From Chloroflexota bacterium (GTDB lineage Bacteria > Chloroflexota > Limnocylindria > QHBO01): a stretch of 8,031 nt of DNA. Positions 1 to 5,719 of the stretch are shown here, in pieces (the first letter of the stretch is position 1; every line of letters begins with the position of its first letter). The position numbers and the translations under genes are program-made. The DNA is taken from contig JAPSGM010000068.1 in assembly GCA_031177555.1 (NCBI GenBank), forward strand, positions 1 to 8,031. Direction: 5' to 3'. The notes beneath the pieces are model-generated. The model was not told the DNA's origin. It did not search any database and saw nothing but the letters and a program-made list of their open reading frames with translations.

Positions 1-288
1 TCCGTGGTGAGCTTGATGGCGGTCGTGCGGTTCGTGAACCTCGCCCCGCAGCCGGTGCTGCCGCTCTACGTCCAGCAGCTCCTCGGCGAGACCGATCGTC
101 TGGGGACGATCGTCGGCGTCGTCCTGGCGGCGACCGGCGTCGCGGCCAGCACGAGCGCGCTGCTGCTCGGTCGGGTGACCGACCGCTACGGCTGGCGCCC
201 GACGCTCCTGGGCTGCCTCGCCTGCACGATCCTGTTCTCGCCCCTCCACCTGCTGATCGGCTCGGTCTGGCACCTCCTGGTGCTCCGG
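1..288 (+). CDS. MFS transporter, fragment (both ends missing)
   Basis: The frame is open from the left edge, so the GTG at position 4 need not be the true start. The 96 codons read as a major facilitator superfamily segment: a hydrophobic helix with the pattern RFVNLAPQPVLPLYV, a second helix rich in Ala/Gly/Val, the loop GRVTDRYGWRP, which matches the conserved MFS motif A (GxxxDRxGxRP), and a third helix ending in VWHLLVLR. By resemblance to the second half of MdtG-type drug-efflux proteins this would be about TM7-TM9 of a 12-TM protein at the cytoplasmic membrane. Family members continue after LVLR with another Gly/Ala-rich helix. Here the similarity stops at about position 288 and the frame runs into foreign sequence. 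The substrate cannot be told. As it stands the product could not form a transporter. Confidence 0.75.
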
Positions 289-325
289 CGCCCGGCGTGT
301 TGCGCACCACGTACCACGCCGGGCG
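289..325. repeat. Fold-back junction: inverted nusG piece facing its own forward copy
   Basis: Positions 289-299 and 315-325 are a perfect 11-bp inverted repeat around a 15-nt loop. Read on the minus strand, the whole stretch 314 to 289 translates as Y-V-V-R-N-T-P-G, which is exactly what a bacterial NusG has just before VTSFVG. Read forward, nusG resumes at 315 with the codons for T-P-G-V. The junction is therefore MFS, then 26 nt of antisense nusG, then sense nusG from the same point, with 11 nt present in both orientations. This is directly visible. Whether it is a real template-switch rearrangement or a library/assembly chimera cannot be decided from the sequence. Confidence 0.85.
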
Positions 326-597
326 TGACCAGCTTCGTCGGATCGGGCAACCGGCCGACCCCGCTCATGGAGGGTGAGGTCAAGAAGATCCTCAAGCAGA
401 TGGGGGTCGAGGCGCCCAAGTTCAAGGTCCAGTTCCAGAAGGGCCAGAGCGTGCGGGTCAAGGACGGCCCGTTCGCCGAGTTCATCGGCACCGTGGACGA
501 GGTCAACCCGGAGAAGAACAAGGTCAAGGTGCTGGTCAGCATCTTCGGCCGCGAGACGCCGGTGGAGCTCGACTTCCTGCAGATCGACAAGCTCTAG
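315..597 (+). pseudogene. nusG: Transcription factor NusG, 5'-truncated, in frame with MFS fragment
   Basis: NusG binds RNA polymerase through its N-terminal NGN domain and recruits Rho or ribosomal protein S10 through its C-terminal KOW domain. The retained part starts at TPGVTSFVGSGNRPTPL, the end of the NGN domain, passes through the linker helix EVKKILKQMG, and contains a complete KOW domain (KGQSVRVKDGPFAEFIGTVDEV, ending in FGRETPVELDFLQIDKL). About the first 90 residues of a normal protein of about 180 are missing, including the polymerase-binding surface. The gene sits directly before rplK, the usual position after secE-nusG, so this is the native downstream half of the locus. The frame is continuous with the MFS fragment through antisense codons, which is probably chance. 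An internal ATG at 367 could only give a KOW-containing remnant. NusG is normally indispensable, so an intact copy should exist in the source genome. Confidence 0.85.
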
Positions 598-605
598 ACG
601 ACAGA

Positions 606-631
606 CCGATGGCGCCCTGCGGGCGCATCGG
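606..631 (+). promoter_or_regulatory. Strong hairpin between nusG and rplK
   Basis: CCGAT-(G)-GCGCCC at 606-617 pairs with GGGCGC-ATCGG at 621-631 around a TGC triloop, giving 11 base pairs with one bulged G. It lies 9 nt after the nusG stop. No T-run follows, so it is not a classical intrinsic terminator. A second small hairpin, GGAGCG/CGCTCC at 646-662, follows and contains a GGAG that could compete with the real rplK ribosome binding site at 674-678. A role in processing, pausing or control of the L11-L1 genes is an inference. Confidence 0.45.
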
Positions 632-685
632 CCCAAGCAGAGGGAGGAGCGCGAACCGCTCCGCTCGGACCTCGGAGGTATGTGA

Positions 686-1111
686 ATGGCAAAGAAGATC
701 CGCACCGTCCTCAAGGTGCAGGCACCGGCCGGAGCCGCCACGGCGGCGCCGCCGGTGGGTCCCGCGCTCGGCCAGCACGGGATCAACATCATGGAGTTCA
801 TCAAGGCCTTCAACGAGCGAACCGCCAACCTGCGCGGCTACGTCGTGCCGGCCGAGATCACGGTCTACGAGGACCGCTCCTTCACGTTCGTCACCAAGGC
901 CCCGCTGGCGGCCGCGCTGCTGAAGCGGGCGGCCGGGGTCGAGCTGGGCTCGTCGCAGCCCAACCGCGAGAAGGTCGGCAGCGTCTCGCAGCAGCAGCTG
1001 CGCGAGATCGCCGAGACCAAGATGCAGGACCTGAACGCGAACAGCGTCGAGCAGGCCATGCGCATCGTGGCGGGCACCGCCCGCAGCATGGGAATCGAGG
1101 TGCGGGACTGA
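686..1111 (+). CDS. rplK: 50S ribosomal protein L11
   Basis: L11 forms, with 23S rRNA helices 43/44, the GTPase-associated centre that contacts elongation factors, and lies at the base of the L10-L7/L12 stalk. The 141-residue product has the normal family length. The N-terminal domain carries the typical APPVGPALGQHGINIMEFIK segment (about residues 21-40), followed by the FNERT motif. The C-terminal rRNA-binding domain begins at about residue 70 and contains the KAPLAAALLKRAAG helix and the final NANSVEQAMRIVAGTARSMGI helix. The ATG at 686 is preceded by GGAGG at 674-678 with a 7-nt spacing, which fixes the start. The stop codon shares one base with the rplA start (TGATG), so the two genes are translationally coupled. 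Nothing in the sequence looks unusual. Confidence 0.98.
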   Translation: MAKKIRTVLKVQAPAGAATAAPPVGPALGQHGINIMEFIKAFNERTANLRGYVVPAEITVYEDRSFTFVTKAPLAAALLKRAAGVELGSSQPNREKVGSVSQQQLREIAETKMQDLNANSVEQAMRIVAGTARSMGIEVRD

Positions 1112-1818
1112 TGCCCAGGCATGGACGCAAGTACCGCGAGGCGGCGGCCCTGATCGAGGCCGAGCGCCGCTATCCGCTGGGCGAGGCCGCCGAGCTGCTG
1201 CCGAAGCTGTCCATCAGCAGGTTCGACGGGACGGTCGAGGCCCACCTGCGCCTGGGCATCGACCCGCGCCATGCCGACCAGCTGGTACGCGGCACGGTCG
1301 TGCTCCCGCACGGCACCGGGCGCAGCACGCGGGTGATCGTCTTCGCCCAGGGCGAGAAGGCCCAGGAGGCGCTGCGGGCCGGCGCCGACGACGTCGGCAG
1401 CGAGGACCTGGTCAAGAAGATCGACGGCGGCTGGTTCGACTTCGACGTGGCCATCGCCACGCCCGACATGATGGGCATGGTCGGCCGCCTCGGAAAGAAG
1501 CTCGGCCCGCGTGGTCTAATGCCGAACCCGAAGTCGGGGACCGTCACCTTCGACATCGAGCGCGCCGTGGGCGAGATCAAGTCCGGCCGCATCGAGTTCA
1601 AAGTGGACCGAGCGGGGATCGTCCACGTCCCGGTCGGCCGCGCCAGCTTCACTCCCGACCAGCTGCGCGCCAACGTTGCCGCCCTCGTCGACGCCGTGAA
1701 CCGTTCCAAGCCGTCCGGAGCCAAGGGGACGTTCATGCGGACGCTGACCCTGGCGCCCACCATGGGCCCCGGCGTCCGCGTCGACATCCCGTCGGCTTTG
1801 GCCGCCGCGAGCGCCTGA
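1111..1818 (+). CDS. rplA: 50S ribosomal protein L1
   Basis: L1 binds 23S rRNA helices 76-78 and forms the mobile L1 stalk that moves deacylated tRNA out of the E site. In many bacteria it also represses its own mRNA. The 235-residue length is standard. The N-terminal KYREAAALIE segment and the paired domains around the L1 signature LGPRGLMPNPKSGTVT (about residues 131-146) are clear. The C-terminal part ends with the usual GTFMRTLTLAPTMGPGVRVD pattern. ATG 1111 overlaps the rplK stop by one base, with a GAGGTG element at 1097-1102 inside rplK as a plausible ribosome binding site. A long frame that runs through this gene from further upstream has no L1-like sequence before 1111, so 1111 is the start. 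A 405-nt gap follows, which separates the L11-L1 pair from L10-L7/L12. Confidence 0.97.
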   Translation: MPRHGRKYREAAALIEAERRYPLGEAAELLPKLSISRFDGTVEAHLRLGIDPRHADQLVRGTVVLPHGTGRSTRVIVFAQGEKAQEALRAGADDVGSEDLVKKIDGGWFDFDVAIATPDMMGMVGRLGKKLGPRGLMPNPKSGTVTFDIERAVGEIKSGRIEFKVDRAGIVHVPVGRASFTPDQLRANVAALVDAVNRSKPSGAKGTFMRTLTLAPTMGPGVRVDIPSALAAASA

Positions 1819-2021
1819 ACCCTCGTCGTCGCACCGGGCTGTGACAATTTCACCGGAGCAGGTTGCCGCGCGCGGTTCTCGCAACGGACTGCGAGCGCGG
1901 GAGCACGAAGGCGCCGATGCGGTCGCGTCCTGCGCGCCGATACGCAGCGGAAGGCGAGAAAGCCGCACGTCAGCCCGCTCGGGTGCCATTCTCGCCATCC
2001 ACTGAGAGGCTCGGCGCCCGG
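1819..2021. other. Non-coding stretch after rplA, with a possible weak terminator hairpin
   Basis: I see no convincing gene in this stretch. Positions 1878-1883 (CTCGCA) pair perfectly with 1890-1895 (TGCGAG), and flanking CGCG segments at 1871-1874 and 1896-1899 could extend the stem across a 3-nt bulge. There is no T-run, so its role in ending the rplK-rplA transcript is uncertain. A small inverted repeat, GTGA-CAATT-TCAC, lies just after the rplA stop, at about 1840-1853. It could be an operator half-pair but is too short to interpret. Confidence 0.35.
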
Positions 2022-2050
2022 TTGCCGGCTCCCGGCGGACCGGCTACCAT
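2022..2050 (+). promoter_or_regulatory. Promoter of the L10 leader and rplJ-rplL
   Basis: A -35-like TTGCCG at 2022-2027 and a -10-like TACCAT at 2045-2050 are separated by exactly 17 bp. This predicts transcription starting at about 2057, just before the first conserved bases of the L10 leader. The same pair of hexamers, with 16-bp spacing, lies upstream of the histidine kinase on the other strand (5673-5700), which strengthens both calls. The match to the sigma-70 consensus is four of six in each hexamer. Confidence 0.65.
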
Positions 2051-2056
2051 CGCCCC

Positions 2057-2205
2057 CAATCGAAGACCGCCAGAGACAGCGATGCGTCTCGGGTGAGAGA
2101 CCCGGGCCAATTGCCGGCCACAGGCCGGCGGCACGCCGAGGCACGATCAATGGATCCACCCACGTGGTCCTCGTGCTGATGCGTGCGAGGACCTTTTGAT
2201 TTCCC
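2057..2205 (+). ncRNA. Ribosomal protein L10 leader (autoregulatory mRNA element)
   Basis: The region directly before rplJ folds into a series of strong hairpins: GAGAC-a-GC/GC-GTCTC at 2073-2090, CGGGT/ACCCG at 2090-2104, and GCCGGCC/GGCCGGC with an ACA loop at 2113-2129. A terminator-like hairpin ends the series. The 5' end reads AATCGAAGACCGCC, like the start of known L10 leaders, in which L10 or the L10-L12 complex binds its own mRNA and represses synthesis. Position, promoter and structure agree with that family. I could not test the covariance model. The stem GCCGGCC/GGCCGGC is unusually stable. Confidence 0.65.
2166..2202 (+). terminator. Attenuator-like terminator before rplJ
   Basis: GGTCCTCG at 2166-2173 pairs perfectly with CGAGGACC at 2186-2193, and the stem can extend inward through three more pairs including two G-T. 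It is followed at once by TTTTGATTT (2194-2202), then by the rplJ ribosome binding site. A terminator placed between leader and gene indicates transcription attenuation. The 5' arm could alternatively pair with CGAAGACC at 2061-2068 (seven of eight bases) at the start of the leader, which would be an antiterminator. This alternative pairing is an inference. Confidence 0.6.
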
Positions 2206-2223
2206 GGAGGTGGACACCGACAC

Positions 2224-2760
2224 ATGCCAACCGATGCCAAGCGGACCTCGGTCCAGGAGCTGGCCACGCTGCTGCGCGACAGCTCGGCGGTGGCGGTGGC
2301 CGACTTCCGCGGCCTGAAGGTCTCCGATATGCAGGTGGTCCGCCGCGCGCTGCGGGCCAGCGGAGTGGAGCTGCACGTGGCGAAGAACCGGCTGCTGAAG
2401 ATCGCCGCCCAGGACGCCCAGCGTACGGAGCTGACGCCGATGCTGACCGGCCCCACCGCCCTGGCCACCGTGCAGGGCGACGAGGTGGCCCTTGCGAAGG
2501 CGCTGCAGGAGGCTTTCAGGCCCTACTCCCGCGTCGTCACCATCCGCGGCGGCCTGCTGGGCGATCGCCCGGTGGACGCCGACGCGCTCACCCGCCTGGC
2601 CTCCCTCCCAAGCCGGGACGTGCTGCTGGGCAAGCTCGCGGGCAGCATGTCGAGCCCGCTTTCCGGGCTCGCCAGCGTGCTGGCGGGCAACCTGCGTAAC
2701 CTGGCCGGCGTGCTGAGCGCCGTGGCCGATCAGAAGCGACAGAACGAGGGCGCGGCCTGA
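2224..2760 (+). CDS. rplJ: 50S ribosomal protein L10
   Basis: L10 anchors multiple L7/L12 dimers to the ribosome and, with L11, binds the GTPase-associated centre of 23S rRNA. The 178-residue product shows the conserved N-terminal core VADFRGLKVSDMQVVRRALR (about residues 26-45), then ELHVAKNRLLKIA and the GPTALA motif at about 79-84. The C-terminal part (about residues 125-172, LASLPSRDVLLGKLAGSMSS followed by a long helix) provides the L12-binding region. ATG 2224 follows GGAGG at 2206-2210 with 13 nt between, a rather long spacing, but no better start is present. It is preceded by its own promoter, leader and attenuator, and followed 32 nt later by rplL, so the two are presumably one transcript. 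The leader makes feedback repression by the L10-L12 complex likely. Confidence 0.97.
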   Translation: MPTDAKRTSVQELATLLRDSSAVAVADFRGLKVSDMQVVRRALRASGVELHVAKNRLLKIAAQDAQRTELTPMLTGPTALATVQGDEVALAKALQEAFRPYSRVVTIRGGLLGDRPVDADALTRLASLPSRDVLLGKLAGSMSSPLSGLASVLAGNLRNLAGVLSAVADQKRQNEGAA

Positions 2761-2792
2761 CCGGCCACCCGCGAGGAGGAGCAAGCGAACCA

Positions 2793-3194
2793 ATGGCAAC
2801 CAAGACCCTGAGCAACGAGGAGATCCTCGACGCGATCGGCAACAAGACGGTCCTCGAGGTTGCGGAGCTGGTCAAGATGTTCGAGGATAAGTTCGGCGTG
2901 ACGGCGGCGGCCCCGGTGGCCGTGGCCGCCGCGCCGGCCGCGGGCGGTGACGGAGCCGCAGCGGCCGCCGCGACCGAGGAGAAGACCGAGTTCGACGCGG
3001 TCCTGACCGATGTCGGCGCCAACAAGATCCTGGTCATCAAGGCGGTCCGCGAGCTGACCGGGCTTGGCCTCAAGGAGGCGAAGGACCTCGTCGACGCGGC
3101 TCCCAAGCCGGTCAAGGAGGGCGTCACCAAGGAGGAGGCCGAGCAGGTCAAGGAGAAGCTCGCCGAGGCCGGGGCGACCGTCGAGGTCAAGTAG
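2793..3194 (+). CDS. rplL: 50S ribosomal protein L7/L12
   Basis: L7/L12 is the multicopy acidic stalk protein that recruits and stimulates translational GTPases. The 133-residue product has an N-terminal dimerisation and L10-binding domain (LSNEEILDAIGNKTVLEVAE), an Ala/Gly-rich flexible hinge at about residues 37-64, and the conserved C-terminal factor-binding domain with ILVIKAVRELTGLGLKEAKD and the ending VKEKLAEAGATVEVK. The hinge is somewhat long and very Ala-rich, in keeping with the high G+C. GGAGG at 2775-2779 precedes ATG 2793 by 13 nt, the same spacing as for rplJ. rpoB, which commonly follows rplL, is absent. A convergent gene begins 57 nt after the stop. Confidence 0.97.
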   Translation: MATKTLSNEEILDAIGNKTVLEVAELVKMFEDKFGVTAAAPVAVAAAPAAGGDGAAAAAATEEKTEFDAVLTDVGANKILVIKAVRELTGLGLKEAKDLVDAAPKPVKEGVTKEEAEQVKEKLAEAGATVEVK

Positions 3195-3217
3195 CCCCCC
3201 TCCCACGATGCCGATGA

Positions 3218-3265
3218 GGCGGGCCCCGCGAGGGCCGGCCTGTCGTCGCTATCAGCCGGGCTGAT
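3218..3265. terminator. Hairpins between convergent rplL and response regulator
   Basis: Two perfect hairpins lie in the convergent gap: GGCCC/GGGCC at 3222-3236 and ATCAGC/GCTGAT with a CGG loop at 3251-3265. The second overlaps the stop codon of the minus-strand gene. Neither is followed by a clear T-run on either strand, so intrinsic termination is plausible but unproven. Confidence 0.35.
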
Positions 3266-3626
3266 CGGCGCAGGGCGCGACGGCGCTCGCCAACTCTGAA
3301 AGCGCGAACGGCTTCGGGACGACGCCCATCGCCCCGATCTCGTTCGCCCATCGGCGGGCGTCGGCGGCCGCGGTCATGACCATGACCCGCAGGTCCATGC
3401 CGCGCTCCCGGATCTCGCGGGCGAAGCCCCACCCGTCCATGACCGGCATGCGCATGTCCAGCAGGACGATACATGGCTCCTCTGCGAGCACCTGCTCGAG
3501 GGCCTCGACGCCATCGGAGGCGGTCGTGACCCGCATGCCCATCGCCTCCAGCGCGTCGCGCACGGCATCGCGGATCGCAGGGTCGTCGTCGACCACCAGG
3601 ACGGGACCGGCGACCGGATCGCTCAA
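3252..3626 (-). CDS. Single-domain (CheY-like) response regulator
   Basis: The 124-residue product is a complete receiver domain with no output domain. It has the acidic pocket VVDDDP (Asp13-Asp15), the phosphoacceptor in LLDMRMP (Asp57), the switch threonine in VMVMTA (Thr85) and the conserved lysine in PKPF (Lys105). The likely start is TTG at 3626: it overlaps the stop of the upstream kinase (TTGA), so the pair is translationally coupled. The frame remains open further upstream, but that part is the kinase read in another frame. The neighbour is the probable phosphodonor. With no DNA-binding or enzymatic domain the regulator must act by protein contact or as a phosphorelay intermediate. 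Its target is not encoded in this window. Confidence 0.9.
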   Translation of the reverse strand: MSDPVAGPVLVVDDDPAIRDAVRDALEAMGMRVTTASDGVEALEQVLAEEPCIVLLDMRMPVMDGWGFAREIRERGMDLRVMVMTAAADARRWANEIGAMGVVPKPFALSELASAVAPCADQPG

Positions 3627-5596
3627 GTCGCCGCCTCGCCGGGTACGTCGGCCACCGCCGGCGCCGCGGGATTGGCTGCGTCTGCCGCGTCGGCCGCGTA
3701 GGCCGCGTCGGCCTTGGCGGAATCCGGTGGCGCAGCCGGAGGTGCGGAGTGGGTCGGCTCGGTCACGGCGTCCGCAGCGGCAGGGGCTGGCGCCTCGGAC
3801 CAGCGCGCCAGGCGCACGGTGAAGGTCGTCCCCTCGCCGACCCGGCTCGTCACGCCGATGCTGCCGCCGTGCTCCTCGGCCACCTGCCGGCAGATGTACA
3901 GGCCCAGCCCCAGGCCGCCGTACCGTCGGTCGTCGGCGTTCTGCCCGCGGTGGAACCGCTCGAAGAGGAGCCCCAGGTCGGACTCCGGGATGCCGATGCC
4001 GTGATCGGTCACGCGAAGCACCGCCCACTCCCTCTCGGCGACCACCTCCACCTCGACCCGTGCCTCGGCTTCGCTGTACTTGAGCGCGTTGCTCACCAGG
4101 TTCTGGACGAGCTGCTGGATCCGCGGCCCGTCGAAGCTGCCGGGGATGGACTCGTCGCCAGTCAACCGCACCCGTCCGTTGGCGCCGGCCTCGCCGCCCA
4201 CCGCCTCGTGGACGAGGGAGACGAGGTCGTGCCGCTCGCGGCGCTGGGCACGCTGCTGGTCGGAACGCACCACGTCTAGGTAGTCCTCCACCAGCTCCTT
4301 CAGCCGCAGCGCTTCGGCGCGCAGGCTCACCACGCGCCGCGCGTTGCGGTCGCCGCGCTCCATGCCGCGCTCCAGCAGCTCGGCGTTGAGGAGGATGGCG
4401 GTCAGCGGCGTGCGCACGTCGTGGGCCACGACTGACAGGAAGTCGTCCTTCAGGCGGGTGACCTCCGCCAGGGCCCGGACCTGTGCCGCCTCGCGCAGCA
4501 GCAGCTGGCTGTGCATGACGAGCGCCGCCTGCTCCGCGATCAGCTCGATGAGCGAAAGCACGTCATCGGTGAAGAGCGGCGGGCGAGCCGCGTACACCAC
4601 CAGCACGCCGAGGCGTCGGTCATCCGTGGAGATCGGTGCCGCCGCGATGGCGTGGATGCCCGAACGCCGGTACTCGTCGGCGTGCTCGGGGGCATCCCGC
4701 TCGGCACGCGTCGAAAAGATCAGCTTCTGACGCTCGAACGCCCGACCCCCGATGAACTCACCCGACGCGATACGCCGCTCGCCATCCGCGGTGCGGAGCA
4801 CGAGCTGCTGCGCGTTCTGGTCCCACAGGCCGATCGCCGCTCCGTCGGCCCCGGTCGCCGCCGCGGCGCGTTCCTCCAACCGGTCGGCCACGGCCCGCGC
4901 GTCGGGCAACTGGACGAGGTCGGGCGCCTCGGCCAGCAGCGCTCGCAGGGTGGGCTCCTGCCAGGCCCGTCGCAGCGCGGCGGGCGGAGCGAAGCCGAGG
5001 TAGTAGGAAAGGACGATTCCCAGCCCGATGAGCTGCGTCACGAGCTCGAGCCACTCGGCTCCATCGGGCAGGATGACGCGCACGCCGGCGAGGAGCAGCA
5101 CCACCGCGAGCAGGACTGATCCGAAGGCGACGGCCTGCATCCGCCGACGCGTCACGCCGGTCGAGCGCCGCGCCTCACGCAGGAAGCCGAGGGATGCGTA
5201 GAGTCCCAGGACGGCGACGAAGGCCACCACGATGAGGGAGGCGGCACCCCATGGCTGCGGCGCGACGAAGCCCACGGCGGCCACCAGCACGAACGTGAGG
5301 GTGGCCGTTCCCATGACCCAAGCCGACTGTGGCCGGAAGTCGTCCACCAGCCGGAGGAGGATGAACGGCAGGGCCGACACGCCCACCCAGGTCAGGATGT
5401 TCAGCAGGGGGTGATCCTGGAGGCCGAAGGCATCGCTGGCATCGCCGGCCAGCAGCAGGACGGCGATGACGGCGAAGAACAGGAAGATGTCGAACGAGGC
5501 CCACCCCGGCCGCCGCACGAAGCGGACGGTGGTCATCACGAACAGGGCCAGGTAGATGGCCTGGCTGACGTAGCCGACGAAGTCCTCTGCGCTCAC
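3623..5596 (-). CDS. 7-TM/GAF sensor histidine kinase
   Basis: The 657-residue product has three parts. Residues about 8-203 contain seven hydrophobic helices (about 8-26, 36-52, 64-83, 92-111, 119-138, 155-176, 184-203) without a large extracellular domain. Residues about 220-366 resemble a GAF domain. Then come a HisKA domain with VAHDVRTPLT (phosphoacceptor His392) and an HATPase domain with the N box NLVSNALKYS (Asn503), DHGIGIP (Asp531), LFERFHRG and GGLGLGL (about 560-566). A tail of about 57 residues rich in Ala, Pro and Asp ends the protein. GTG 5596 is chosen because GGGAGGGG lies 8 nt upstream. An ATG at 5638 in the same frame would add 14 residues with no such site. It autophosphorylates on His and presumably passes phosphate to the coupled receiver at 3252-3626. 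The signal is unknown: the membrane helices could sense a lipid, redox or small-molecule ligand, and GAF a cytosolic one. Confidence 0.92.
   Translation of the reverse strand: MSAEDFVGYVSQAIYLALFVMTTVRFVRRPGWASFDIFLFFAVIAVLLLAGDASDAFGLQDHPLLNILTWVGVSALPFILLRLVDDFRPQSAWVMGTATLTFVLVAAVGFVAPQPWGAASLIVVAFVAVLGLYASLGFLREARRSTGVTRRRMQAVAFGSVLLAVVLLLAGVRVILPDGAEWLELVTQLIGLGIVLSYYLGFAPPAALRRAWQEPTLRALLAEAPDLVQLPDARAVADRLEERAAAATGADGAAIGLWDQNAQQLVLRTADGERRIASGEFIGGRAFERQKLIFSTRAERDAPEHADEYRRSGIHAIAAAPISTDDRRLGVLVVYAARPPLFTDDVLSLIELIAEQAALVMHSQLLLREAAQVRALAEVTRLKDDFLSVVAHDVRTPLTAILLNAELLERGMERGDRNARRVVSLRAEALRLKELVEDYLDVVRSDQQRAQRRERHDLVSLVHEAVGGEAGANGRVRLTGDESIPGSFDGPRIQQLVQNLVSNALKYSEAEARVEVEVVAEREWAVLRVTDHGIGIPESDLGLLFERFHRGQNADDRRYGGLGLGLYICRQVAEEHGGSIGVTSRVGEGTTFTVRLARWSEAPAPAAADAVTEPTHSAPPAAPPDSAKADAAYAADAADAANPAAPAVADVPGEAAT
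3678..3713. repeat. Four 9-bp tandem repeats in the kinase C-terminal tail
   Basis: Four consecutive units of the form GCGTCKGCC (3678-3686, 3687-3695, 3696-3704, 3705-3713) differ at only one or two positions. On the minus strand they encode an Ala-Asp-Ala type triplet (one unit has Tyr for Asp). The unit length keeps the frame, so changes in copy number would lengthen or shorten the Ala-rich tail without breaking the kinase. Confidence 0.85.
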
Positions 5597-5672
5597 CGAC
5601 CTAACCCCTCCCGGTCCGGCGCATGCATCGGGCAACACACAGCGCCGGACGACCGCTCGGTGGCCCGGCGGT

Positions 5673-5700
5673 ATGGTACACGCGCCCGCCGAGCCGGCAA
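5673..5700 (-). promoter_or_regulatory. Promoter of the kinase-regulator pair
   Basis: On the minus strand TTGCCG (5700-5695) and TACCAT (5678-5673) are separated by 16 bp. The hexamers are identical to those of the L10-leader promoter at 2022-2050. It lies in the 123-nt gap after the threonine aldolase stop and predicts a start at about 5666, leaving a leader of about 70 nt before GTG 5596. Confidence 0.6.
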
Positions 5701-5719
5701 GGGCGGATGGCGCCTCCTG

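Noticed and set aside
682..1110. Upstream extension of the L1 frame over rplK
   Set aside because: The translation before ATG 1111 is L11 read out of frame, with Arg/Gly/Ala-rich sequence unlike any L1; the TGATG overlap gives a natural start.
1170..2468. Long open frame on the minus strand across rplA, the gap and rplJ
   Set aside because: It runs antisense to two certain ribosomal protein genes and through the leader, has no recognisable domain, and is typical of shadow frames in GC-rich DNA.
3627..4028. N-terminal extension of the response regulator
   Set aside because: The sequence is the kinase catalytic region in another frame, and the receiver domain is complete from the TTG at 3626.
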